A stretch of 64,000 bases of DNA from CAZJYI01 sp964550025. Lineage in GTDB: Bacteria; Verrucomicrobiota; Kiritimatiellia; UBA8416; CAYOBW01. Shown piece by piece: positions 17,567 to 25,697 of this stretch. The notes beneath the pieces were generated by a model. It was not told where the DNA came from. It saw nothing but the letters and a program-made list of their open reading frames with translations, and searched no databases. The stretch covers positions 1-64,000 of the forward strand of contig CAZJYI010000018.1 of assembly GCA_964550025.1 (NCBI GenBank). The letters run 5' to 3'. Made by a program: the position numbers and the translations under genes. Numbering within the stretch: position 1 is the first letter of the stretch; every line of letters begins with the position of its first letter.

Positions 17567-18061
17567 TCATCTTCTCAGCGATTCGATTGTCGTGAACTCG
17601 GCGAAGCGCCACTCGCCCTCGATTTCACGGAGGCGGCATTTCGTTTCCAGGATTTCGTCCGCCTCTCCGGCTACGGTTTCGCCTTTGACCCTTGTGACCA
17701 TCAGGACCTCGGCCGTGCTGTCGTCGGGGAAGGTCACGCCATGGTCGCTGAAGCGAACGGTCACCCGGGTGAATCCCGAGCGCATTCTCAGCGCGAGGGC
17801 ACCCATTTCACTTGGCGAGTAGGTGCCGGAAATGGGGTTGCCGGGCATGGTTAGAGTACACGTCTCGTTGAACAGAGCGCCGATCTTCTTGGACTTAACG
17901 AGCGACTGCATGTTGTTCTCGTCGGGGGTCTTCTCGATCAGGTCCGACAGCAACGTGAGTTGCCGAACGACTTTGGCTTCACGGCTCGGCCCAAAGAACC
18001 AGACGCAGATGCCGACGGCCAGGGTGATTGCCGCTGCTCCCATCGCAACCTTCTTCACCAT
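17567..18061 (-). CDS. Membrane-anchored protein with NTF2/SnoaL-like domain
   Basis: A 164-residue protein. A single N-terminal helix (about residues 5-23, VAMGAAAITLAVGICVWFF) anchors an external domain whose pattern (a helix pair, then strands VTVRFSDHGVTF, TAEVLMVTRVKG and CRLREIEGEWRFAEF) fits the NTF2/SnoaL-like cone fold. It overlaps the end of the signal peptidase gene by 7 bases and is probably co-translated with it. No enzymatic motif is visible; the role is unknown. Confidence 0.6.
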   Translation of the reverse strand: MVKKVAMGAAAITLAVGICVWFFGPSREAKVVRQLTLLSDLIEKTPDENNMQSLVKSKKIGALFNETCTLTMPGNPISGTYSPSEMGALALRMRSGFTRVTVRFSDHGVTFPDDSTAEVLMVTRVKGETVAGEADEILETKCRLREIEGEWRFAEFTTIESLRR

Positions 18062-18549
18062 AGCGGTGCTCCTTTCACGCGTTTGAGGTCTGCACTGCCG
18101 AACGAATGGTCTTCGATCGGCATGTCCCGGTTGTCACCGACGACATAGATGTTTCCCGTTTCCACCTTCCTGGGCGGTTGATCCCAGTCGCAGGGGTTCA
18201 CTACGTAGGGTTCATCAACCTCCCGCCCGTTGACGAGCAAAACGCCTCCTCTGAACTCTACTGTATCGCCGGCCACGGCCACGACACGCTTCAAGTACAT
18301 GAACCGGCCTCGCCTGAACTTCACCATCACGAGGTCGCCGTGGCGCGGTTCGGAGAACAGGTAGCGCAGCCGGAAACAGAGATTGACGCGGCCGTTGCGG
18401 TAGGCGGGCTCCATGCTGCTGCCCTTGATTCGGGCCGGCATCAGGACGTGGCCGAAGACTACGTACGCGACCAAGGCCACTACCGCCACCCGCAAGAGAT
18501 ATCGCCGGTCGATTCTGGGCAAAAGGAACTCGCGCAGACGGTTGTTCAT
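18055..18549 (-). CDS. lepB: Signal peptidase I
   Basis: A 164-residue S26-family signal peptidase. One membrane helix (about residues 19-38) precedes the catalytic serine box GSSMEP (Ser45). The general-base Lys lies in YLKRVVAVAGDTVEF (Lys86). The late conserved box VVGDNRDMPIEDHSFG is present. It cleaves signal peptides on the outer face of the inner membrane. It is short for the family, which is usual for single-helix versions. It overlaps the downstream membrane-anchored NTF2-like gene. The symbol is assigned from family. Confidence 0.9.
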   Translation of the reverse strand: MNNRLREFLLPRIDRRYLLRVAVVALVAYVVFGHVLMPARIKGSSMEPAYRNGRVNLCFRLRYLFSEPRHGDLVMVKFRRGRFMYLKRVVAVAGDTVEFRGGVLLVNGREVDEPYVVNPCDWDQPPRKVETGNIYVVGDNRDMPIEDHSFGSADLKRVKGAPLW

Positions 18550-18680
18550 CTGTCCCTGCTATCGTGTCGCGCCAAAAGCACACCCGCTCACGCATCGCGA
18601 ACAGCAGGCAGTGTAGCACAGAACAGCGTCCTGCGTGTCCGGAAAAAGGCAGGACAGTCGGTGTGCGTGCGAGGGGAATC

Positions 18681-18833
18681 GGAACGCTCGGCGCGTTCCG
18701 CTACGTGGGACGGGCAGGGAAGTAGCGGAAGTCGCCAAGACTTCCGATGGCGTGTGTGCGAGGGAGATCGGAACGCTTGGTGCGTTCCGCTACGCGGCGC
18801 GTCCAACTGTAGCGGAAGTCGCCAAGACTTCCG
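18681..18833. repeat. Two tandem REP-like units (family C)
   Basis: Two copies of an approximately 88-base unit. GGAACGC-loop-GCGTTCC hairpins lie at 18681-18699 and 18770-18788 (one loop base changed). CGGAAGTC-loop-GACTTCCG hairpins lie at 18726-18746 and 18813-18833. In each unit the hairpins carry CTAC and GTAG tags facing each other. It fills most of the 18550-18944 gap, in which no gene is seen. No transposase for this family is in the window. Confidence 0.85.
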
Positions 18834-18944
18834 ATTTGCATGGCCCCCCCGTTCCGCTGCACCGAGATCCAACTGTTTTGACAGACGCCCGCGAAAGGGC
18901 CATAGTCACCCGCCACGAACTAACAGTGGAGGCAGCGATAGAGA

Positions 18945-19634
18945 ATGAGAGAAGTATCGTTTCAACGGAACTACATCAAGCACCCTGCCGGGTCGTGTCT
19001 TGCGGCCTTTGGGGACACGAAAGTGATCTGCACGGCAAGCGTTTCGAATGACCTTCCGCCCTTCTTGAGGAACTCGGGCCGCGGTTGGGTCACGGCCGAG
19101 TACGCCATGCTGCCCGGCAGCACGGGTGGCGGGCGGAAGCGGCGCGATGGCCTGAAGCGCGACGGTCGCGGAACGGAGATCCAGCGCCTGATCGGGCGCT
19201 GCCTGCGGGCGGCCGTCGACATGGAGAAGCTCGGAGAAGTCAGCATAACGATCGATTGCGATGTTCTGCAGGCGGACGGGGGAACCAGAACCGCGGCCAT
19301 CAGCGGCGGCTGGGTGGCGCTGTATGACGCTCTGCGCCTGGTCGCCCGGCAACAGGACAAGCCGGGGCCGGAGTACTACCTGCTGGGACAGGTGGCCGCG
19401 GTCAGCGTGGGGATCGTCGGCGGGGAAGTGATATGTGATCTTGACTACGCGAATGACTCCACGGCGGAGGTGGACATGAACGTCGTCATGCGTGATGACT
19501 CGCTGGTCGAGGTCCAGGGCACTGGAGAGCAGGGGGTGTTCTCGCGCGACCAGTTGAATGCGCTGCTGGACGCCTCGATAGAGGGCATCAAAACGATCAT
19601 GGACGAACAGACGTCCGCACTATCGGAGGACTGA
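18945..19634 (+). CDS. rph: Ribonuclease PH
   Basis: A 229-residue phosphorolytic 3'-5' exoribonuclease that trims tRNA 3' ends. Diagnostic segments are FGDTKVICTASV, GRGWVTAEYAMLPGST, TEIQRLIGRCLRAAVD and ITIDCDVLQADGGTRTAAISG. The family usually starts with an R.DGR..DELR segment before the first strand; here the protein begins at MREVSFQRNYIKHPAGS, and an in-frame TAG lies two codons upstream. About a dozen N-terminal residues are therefore missing compared with the usual length. It is followed after 2 bases by a glycosidase-like gene, suggesting a shared transcript. Confidence 0.93.
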   Translation: MREVSFQRNYIKHPAGSCLAAFGDTKVICTASVSNDLPPFLRNSGRGWVTAEYAMLPGSTGGGRKRRDGLKRDGRGTEIQRLIGRCLRAAVDMEKLGEVSITIDCDVLQADGGTRTAAISGGWVALYDALRLVARQQDKPGPEYYLLGQVAAVSVGIVGGEVICDLDYANDSTAEVDMNVVMRDDSLVEVQGTGEQGVFSRDQLNALLDASIEGIKTIMDEQTSALSED

Positions 19635-19636
19635 GT

Positions 19637-21292
19637 GTGAAGGCCGGTTTCCGGCTTGCCGCGATGGCGGCTGTCTGCCTTGCCGGGGGTGCCGGCTCGG
19701 GGGCGGAAGTCGATGTCGATTCCGGGCCGTATCGCCATTGGCCCGCCTATGGCAAGGTCCCCGTCTCCGAGATTCGTCCGCAGGCCTGGCGCGACAGGGA
19801 AGACGTGATTGACGGATGGGACTGGTCCCTACCGCCGTCCGTGCAGCCGAAGCCCAATGCCCTGCTCTGCGTCAGCCGTCGCGCTCGCGGGTTGCCGGAG
19901 CTCAGTTTCCCCGCCAACCCCGTAGTGTCGTTGTGGGTGTTCTGGAGCGACCTGGAACCGGAAGAGGACCGGTACCGTTTCGACAAACTCGTTGCGCAGC
20001 TCGAGGGGATCGAGCAGGCGGGGTATGGCGCGATCATTCGACCCATTACGGCGGTCCACTCCCGTCCCAGCTATCCGGACGCGTCGCGGACGCCGAAGGG
20101 GCGGCGAAAACCGTGCGCTCCTCCGTACCTGGTCACGAAGTACAACGTGCCCCGTATCCCGGAGAAGCCGAAAGGGGACTGGCGCATCGTCAATCTCGAC
20201 CCGGCACACCCGGCGTTTCACCGTCGCTACATGAAGCTTGTCCGTGAACTGGGCAAGAGCGGCATACCCGGGATGGCCGTCGTCAAGGGGATCATCGTGG
20301 GCTACAAGTCGTCGAGCTGGGGCGACGAGGGCATTGGCCCGCGGCCGGAGACGCGCGGCGGCGAAGAACCGGCGCACGTGAAGGAGCGCCTGGACGCGTG
20401 GGCTGAGGCGTGTAGAGGGGTGGAGCACAAGGTGTGCATGGCGGGGGTGAGCGACTACGGATTTGCCAGGGGGTTCGGCATCCGCGGTGGCTTCGTCGAG
20501 ATGTATCTGTACCAGATTCCCGACGAGCGGCTCGGGCAGGAGCTCGACGCCCGCGGCTACCTGGTTGTGAACGAGGATGCCGTTGGGGTGCAGCAGACGC
20601 GCTTTCTCGGTGACGAAAACGAGGAATACGAAGAGAGTTGGACACATCGCTTCGGAAAGCTCGATTCCTTCGTGTATCGCTACTTCACGTCCAGTCTGCG
20701 GCTGCTTCAGATGCGGCGCAACTACCTGCTGCACAACCCGTTTTCTGTCTATCCCGATATGCTGCCGTTCGTCAGCCTGGAGCTGGGACGCACGGTCGAG
20801 GATACGCCTGACGTGTGGTGCGCACTGCGTGAGAGTTACCTGAGAAAGAGGGGAAGCCGCGAACCGCAACCGGTGAAGAACTTCGAACGCTGGCTCTATC
20901 AGCGCGACAGCAAGGGGTTCGAGACGACCCCTGCCGTGAAGATTGACCACGCCATCCGCATGTGGATGGTGCACGGAAACAGCAAGACCGGCCAAGGGGC
21001 TCACTACGACTACGTGGCACGCCGCGGAAGACGGATTGGGTTTGACGTGGATGACCGTTTCGAGAAGAGGGTGGGGCGCGTCGCGGTCAAGATCACCTAC
21101 TTCGACGAGCGTCCGGGCTCGTTGAGTCTTGTCTCCGGGGATTCGCGGAGAGAAGTGGCGTTGCGCGGTTCCGGCAAAGTGCAAACGGCGACCTTCTTCG
21201 TCGACAGCCGGAGCTTCGACGGCGACCACGATCTCGTGGTTGAAGGGGAACCTGAGGCTGTGGTGGCCTTCGTTCGTGTCATCGAGCTGTGA
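19637..21292 (+). CDS. Secreted glycoside-hydrolase-like TIM-barrel protein
   Basis: A 551-residue exported protein with a GTG start right after rph, preceded by CGGAGGA. A signal peptide (MKAGFRLAAMAAVCLAGGAGSGAE) is followed by a pattern resembling beta-galactosidase/GH42-type barrels: VVSLWVFWSDLEPEEDRYRFDKL, GAIIRPITAVHSR, GIIVGYKSSSWGDEG and a late beta domain. GDEG and the preceding strand could contain an acid/base residue, but this is not certain. Presumably it processes polysaccharide at the cell surface. The exact GH family could not be set. Confidence 0.5.
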   Translation: MKAGFRLAAMAAVCLAGGAGSGAEVDVDSGPYRHWPAYGKVPVSEIRPQAWRDREDVIDGWDWSLPPSVQPKPNALLCVSRRARGLPELSFPANPVVSLWVFWSDLEPEEDRYRFDKLVAQLEGIEQAGYGAIIRPITAVHSRPSYPDASRTPKGRRKPCAPPYLVTKYNVPRIPEKPKGDWRIVNLDPAHPAFHRRYMKLVRELGKSGIPGMAVVKGIIVGYKSSSWGDEGIGPRPETRGGEEPAHVKERLDAWAEACRGVEHKVCMAGVSDYGFARGFGIRGGFVEMYLYQIPDERLGQELDARGYLVVNEDAVGVQQTRFLGDENEEYEESWTHRFGKLDSFVYRYFTSSLRLLQMRRNYLLHNPFSVYPDMLPFVSLELGRTVEDTPDVWCALRESYLRKRGSREPQPVKNFERWLYQRDSKGFETTPAVKIDHAIRMWMVHGNSKTGQGAHYDYVARRGRRIGFDVDDRFEKRVGRVAVKITYFDERPGSLSLVSGDSRREVALRGSGKVQTATFFVDSRSFDGDHDLVVEGEPEAVVAFVRVIEL

Positions 21293-21736
21293 CGGGAAGC
21301 GCCTGTGCCGTGTTCGCGCGTTGGATTGGCGATGAAGCGGGTTGCGAGCGGAGTAGCTGGGATTCCCTGCGGGAAATGCTGGGATTGAGAAGAGGCCGGA
21401 TGAACCACCCGCTCGATCACGGTCCACGAGAATCCCGGCGTTGAGACGAAATCCCAGCTCTGCCCCGCTCCGACTGAGACCATGGCAGGCGACAACGGAT
21501 GACGAGGGGGAGAATCTCGGAATCGTCCACCGTTATCGTCGCCGTTATCGTTGACCGACGTGAACGAGGCGCGCTTGAGGTGTGGTTCGTCGCTGTGTCG
21601 CAGCGCACGACGAAAAGCGCACACCCGCGCACCCACTCCCACGTTCCTCCGAGTCCGTGCTTGGCGGCGGTCGGGCGGTGTGGTATCTAGTTCGGCCATC
21701 CCTGATGTGACAATGTTCAATTCTGAGGTTCTGCAT
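21293..21736. other. Intergenic region with a dispersed repeat, no gene seen
   Basis: Apart from the inverted copy of the repeat shared with 10.5 kb (21494-21560) and a few short imperfect palindromes around GGGATTCCCTGCGGGAAAT, nothing is recognised here. Confidence 0.5.
21494..21560 (-). repeat. Short dispersed repeat, copy 2
   Basis: Read on the minus strand, this matches 10498-10566 with a handful of differences (ACGATAACGGCGACGATAAC, then GGTGGACGATT and CTCGTCATCCG). Both copies lie between genes. Confidence 0.55.
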
Positions 21737-24700
21737 ATGACAGCCACCGTGTCGTTCCGCGGAGCGTTCGCATCCGTCGCTCTCTTTGCCGCAACGTGTT
21801 CCGCCGTGGAACTGGGTGAGTGGCACCGGATTGGTCCGTTTCGCGACCAGGGCCCGCTCCTGAACTGGATGGACAACGTCGCTTCCAGTTTCCACCACGA
21901 GTTCGACGTTGAGAAGGACACCGCGGCCAACGGCAACGCGCCGCTGTTGAACAAGGAATACCCCGCGCCGAACTTCCCCGCCACCCCCAACGCTGTGCGG
22001 CGCTGGGTGAAACACCAGGAGTGGATCGACGGCTACTACCAGGAATTGCCGCGCGGCCCCGCGCCATCCGCGGGCGAGAGTCAGTTCGTGTACCGCTCCA
22101 TGACCGTGGACAAGACCACGGAGATCGAGTTGGACTTCATCATCCGTTCACCGGAAAGCGACCGGAGGCAGAACGAGAAGGGGATGGAGCACTGGCGCCG
22201 CGTCGCGCGTTACAGGTGCTGGCTTAACGGCGAGGAGATACTCTGCTGGGATGCGGGTCGAGGCGACATGCCGCGGGCGAAGAAGGTGACGCTGAAAGCG
22301 GGGGTCAACCACCTGTTTGCGAAACTCACCAACAACCGGCACGCATACGGGTTCGCGTTTTCTATCGCGGGTATGCATCCGCGTCTGCGCCACGAAGTAG
22401 GGTTCGAGCAGCTATGGCGTCCGCTCGTGTTGGACCTCACATCAGACGTGCCATACCACTTTGAGGATGGGAGACCGCCGCCACATCTCCCGGACGCCGA
22501 GCGGTACCAGGAGGGGCTGAAACGGCTGCGCGCACTGAAGTTCCATCCCGAGCCGATGCCGGGTGTGGAGCACGCCGCACGGGACAGCAGGGGCCGCGTA
22601 GTGCCTGCGATGGAAAAGGAGCTCGAGAAGTTCCCGCAGTCGTTCTTTGGCGCCAGGCACACGGCGCGTCTGGCCGCGCTCGAGGGGATTGTCAGACCGC
22701 TGTTGCAGAAGATCGATACGACCGGCGAGCCGTTGACGGACGAGGTGTTTGCCGCGGTCGAAAGACTGGAGGAGATGTGGGAGCAGACAATCTGCGAATT
22801 GCCGCCGCTTGTCTACCTGGAGCGTCCCACGTACACCTACGACTCCATGATGTACGAGGGCGCGGGGACGCATGACGCGCTGATCAAAACGCTGGATCCC
22901 GCCACGGGGAAGATCGAGACCGTTCTCGATTTCAAGAACTCGAACCCGAAGACAAGAGCCAACGAGATCAGCCTTTCGTGGGACGGTAAGACCATCTACA
23001 TCGGTGGCGGCGGACTGGTTTCGGCGGTGGATAGTGACGGTTCGAACCTGCGGCATATCCAGAAGGGACAGTCCCCGTCCGAGCTGCCCGACGGGCGGAT
23101 CGTCTTCTTTGACCGCGACAGCGGCCAGGCGCCCTGCAAGGGCGGCGGGCCGAGGCGGTTGCTCTTCATCTGCGACCCGGACGGCGAGAACCGCAAGGTG
23201 GTTTCGGCCAACACCTGCATCGATACGGCGCCGACGGTGATGGATGACGGGAGGATCATCTACACCCGTTGGGACTACGGTGTGAACAAGAACGTGTTCA
23301 ATCGCCACGCGCTGTGGACCCAGAATCCGGACGGGACCGCCATGGACCTGTTTTTCGGCAACACGGTTATCGACCCTCGCGCGCTCTGCCGTCCGCACCA
23401 GGTGCCCGGGCGCCCCGAGGTGCTCACCATATTCGGTCCGCATCATGCGAAGCTGGCGGGGCTCCTGGGGCTCGTCTGGAACGGCCGGGGTAAGGAAGCG
23501 TGTGACGGACTCGGGTTCCGGCGCATAACCCACGACACGGCGTCGGTGGGTGACAGGCCTCCCGTCTGGGCCTACCAGGATCCCTTTCCGCTCAACGAAC
23601 AGCTCTTCCTCGTGTCGTTCGGCGGGCGTCCGAAGAACAAGACGGCGCTCTACCTCTACGACCGCAGCGGCAACAGGAAGTGCCTCCTCGAAGCCGCGGC
23701 CAACCGGGGCATCCACAGTGCCCGCCCGTTTGTTGCCCGCAAGCGGCCGCCGATCATACCGGACCGCAGTGTCGCGGCCAACTGGGAGGGCGGGGTCGAT
23801 CTCCATGAGCGCCTTCTGACGGATCCCGACTGGTCGCGGAAGGGGACCCTGACGCTGCAGGATGTCTACATGGGACTCGAACCCGAGATCAAGCGCGGAC
23901 AGATCAAGTACCTCGCCGTGATGGAGCAGCCGGCGCAGTCGCACGGCCGCGGCGGGGCCGTCGGCGTGGGGACGATCTGGTACGTCAACCGCTGCCTCGG
24001 GCTGGTGCCCGTCGAGGAGGATGGGTCGGCGCACTTCGAGGTGCCGGCGTTGCGCAGCCTGTATTTCCACGTATTGGACAAGGATGGCCGAATGCTGATG
24101 ACGCAAGGGTCGGACTTTCACGTCATGCCCGGCGAGGAACGGGGGTGCATTGGCTGCCACGAACAGCGCAAGGGAATCACCGCGCCGCCGAGCCGCAGGC
24201 ATCCCGCACTGGCGCTGCGGAAACCGGCCGTGCGCCCGGAGATGCCCGATTGGGGGACGCGCGGGATCATCGAGTACGAAGCGGTGGTCCAACCGGTTTT
24301 CGACAAGTACTGCGTCAAGTGCCACAGCGGGCAGAGGCCGAAGGGGCGACTGAACCTTTCGGGCGACGAAACGACGGCTTACAACATGTCGTACATGCAG
24401 CTCACCGACGGCATGTACGTGCATTTCACCCCGGGAACGGGGCGGACGCACGCGCAGCCCAGCAACGACTGCGACGGCCAGGCTCCACTCAGCCGGGGAT
24501 CGGTTCTGAGCAAGTTAACGGCCTACGTGCAAGACCCGAAGCACTGCAAGAAGAAGATACCGTTCGAGGATCAGTTGAAGGTGTTCCTGTGGATCGACTC
24601 GAACGTCCCGTTCTTCAGCCACTACCGGCAGGTGCCGCCCTCCGGGCTGAGCAAGGATGCGCGCAAGGATCTGCAAGGCGTCTATGGTCGCCGCTGTGCG

Positions 24701-25078
24701 GAGTGCCACAACGACTGGGATCGGCCCGATGCGCGCTCCGGGTTGAACAAGAACCACATTGCGCGGCACGTGGGGGGCGAGGCCGGACAGTGGGGTATCG
24801 CCAGGAGCGGCATGCGCGTGCGGCACCTGAACCTGTCGCACCCGTCTCATAGCGGCGCGCTGCAGGCGCCGCTGGCCGTCGATGCCGGGGGATGGGGACT
24901 GTGCGAAAAGGACGGGGTATCCGTCTTTCGCGACAAGAGCGATGCCGACTACAAGAAGGCGCTCCTGGCCCTTCAAGACGGCGTGGTCCGCAGGGACGGC
25001 ATTATCGTGCAGGGGATAACCGAATTGCTGCGCGAGCGAGTCGAGACCACGTCGACCGTCTCGATTGGCATGCCTTGA
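21737..25078 (+). CDS. Secreted multiheme protein related to hydrazine synthase alpha subunit
   Basis: A 1113-residue exported protein. The start is set at the ATG at 21737, which begins a signal peptide (MTATVSFRGAFASVALFAATCSA). The centre (about 420-720) is a TolB/HZS-alpha-type beta-propeller (EISLSWDGKTIYIGGGGLV, PTVMDDGRIIYTRWDYG, FPLNEQLFLVSFGG). Three c-type heme motifs follow: C804IGCH, C859VKCH and C987AECH. This layout matches the hydrazine synthase alpha subunit family, whose members are widespread outside anammox bacteria as proteins of unknown function. The window lacks other hydrazine-pathway genes, so hydrazine synthesis is not implied. A periplasmic redox role is inferred. 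Confidence 0.75.
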   Translation: MTATVSFRGAFASVALFAATCSAVELGEWHRIGPFRDQGPLLNWMDNVASSFHHEFDVEKDTAANGNAPLLNKEYPAPNFPATPNAVRRWVKHQEWIDGYYQELPRGPAPSAGESQFVYRSMTVDKTTEIELDFIIRSPESDRRQNEKGMEHWRRVARYRCWLNGEEILCWDAGRGDMPRAKKVTLKAGVNHLFAKLTNNRHAYGFAFSIAGMHPRLRHEVGFEQLWRPLVLDLTSDVPYHFEDGRPPPHLPDAERYQEGLKRLRALKFHPEPMPGVEHAARDSRGRVVPAMEKELEKFPQSFFGARHTARLAALEGIVRPLLQKIDTTGEPLTDEVFAAVERLEEMWEQTICELPPLVYLERPTYTYDSMMYEGAGTHDALIKTLDPATGKIETVLDFKNSNPKTRANEISLSWDGKTIYIGGGGLVSAVDSDGSNLRHIQKGQSPSELPDGRIVFFDRDSGQAPCKGGGPRRLLFICDPDGENRKVVSANTCIDTAPTVMDDGRIIYTRWDYGVNKNVFNRHALWTQNPDGTAMDLFFGNTVIDPRALCRPHQVPGRPEVLTIFGPHHAKLAGLLGLVWNGRGKEACDGLGFRRITHDTASVGDRPPVWAYQDPFPLNEQLFLVSFGGRPKNKTALYLYDRSGNRKCLLEAAANRGIHSARPFVARKRPPIIPDRSVAANWEGGVDLHERLLTDPDWSRKGTLTLQDVYMGLEPEIKRGQIKYLAVMEQPAQSHGRGGAVGVGTIWYVNRCLGLVPVEEDGSAHFEVPALRSLYFHVLDKDGRMLMTQGSDFHVMPGEERGCIGCHEQRKGITAPPSRRHPALALRKPAVRPEMPDWGTRGIIEYEAVVQPVFDKYCVKCHSGQRPKGRLNLSGDETTAYNMSYMQLTDGMYVHFTPGTGRTHAQPSNDCDGQAPLSRGSVLSKLTAYVQDPKHCKKKIPFEDQLKVFLWIDSNVPFFSHYRQVPPSGLSKDARKDLQGVYGRRCAECHNDWDRPDARSGLNKNHIARHVGGEAGQWGIARSGMRVRHLNLSHPSHSGALQAPLAVDAGGWGLCEKDGVSVFRDKSDADYKKALLALQDGVVRRDGIIVQGITELLRERVETTSTVSIGMP

Positions 25079-25338
25079 TCCTGTCACGTGACGCCTGACA
25101 GTCAGACCGTGCGGCGGTACGCTGTGCATACCAGCCTGACGTTTGCACATCCCCGCCACTCCAACGACAGCCACACTGCTCGTTTCGGGGAGCGTGTCCA
25201 CAGACTCGTCAGATACGGGCAATTGTCCATATCTGTCATTGTTCGGCAAGGGGAAAGGGCGCATCGCGTGCAGGATTTCTGTTTGTTCTCGCGATGCATG
25301 GGGTTGTAGTGTGGCGTTGCTGTTGCAGGTGGGTGGAC

Positions 25339-25674
25339 ATGCGCAATGGCGACTGCATGTCCAATGTGTTGGATGCGTGTATGCGAACCAGGGCGCCGTA
25401 CAATCCGGATCCTCAATGGCCGCAGGGGTACTATGCCGTTCTGGGGGGCATGGGGGTCAAGCGGGACGACTTCTCCCATTTCGCTTACTGGGTGCGGCAG
25501 TTCTTCAAGCGGCATCCCGGGCGACGTCGGCGCGATCTGGGACGCCGTGAGATTGAGGCCTTTCTGCGGGAGCTGGTTGCGGACGACGGCATCCGGATGT
25601 GGCAGGTGCGGCAGGCGCGCAGCGCGCTCGAGTGGTACTACGAGTTATTCCGCGGGATCCCGTTGGATGGCTAG
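25339..25674 (+). CDS. Stand-alone tyrosine-recombinase N-terminal (SAM-like) domain
   Basis: A 111-residue protein. The stretch FAYWVRQFFKRHPGRR to FLRELVADDGIRMWQVRQARSAL and EWYYELFRGIPLDG has the core-binding domain pattern of integron/XerD-type integrases. The catalytic R..H-R-Y domain is absent: the protein stops at the usual linker. It is either a decayed integrase or a DNA-binding domain used alone. It ends 23 bases before a TPR gene and may share its transcript. The ATG at 25339 follows GGTGGGTGG; an internal ATG at 25357 is possible. Confidence 0.6.
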   Translation: MRNGDCMSNVLDACMRTRAPYNPDPQWPQGYYAVLGGMGVKRDDFSHFAYWVRQFFKRHPGRRRRDLGRREIEAFLRELVADDGIRMWQVRQARSALEWYYELFRGIPLDG

Positions 25675-25697
25675 CATACAGAAGAACCGGGTGACAG

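Noticed and set aside
22442..24451. A 669-codon open frame on the minus strand
   Set aside because: Shadow of the heme protein gene, whose CxxCH motifs and propeller repeats are on the plus strand.
21737..25078. Evidence for anammox metabolism
   Set aside because: HZS-alpha-like proteins occur in non-anammox PVC genomes, and no beta/gamma subunit or hydrazine dehydrogenase gene is visible.
25081..25101. Terminator after the heme protein gene
   Set aside because: CTGTCA/TGACAG can pair, but the stem is only six bases and no T tract follows.
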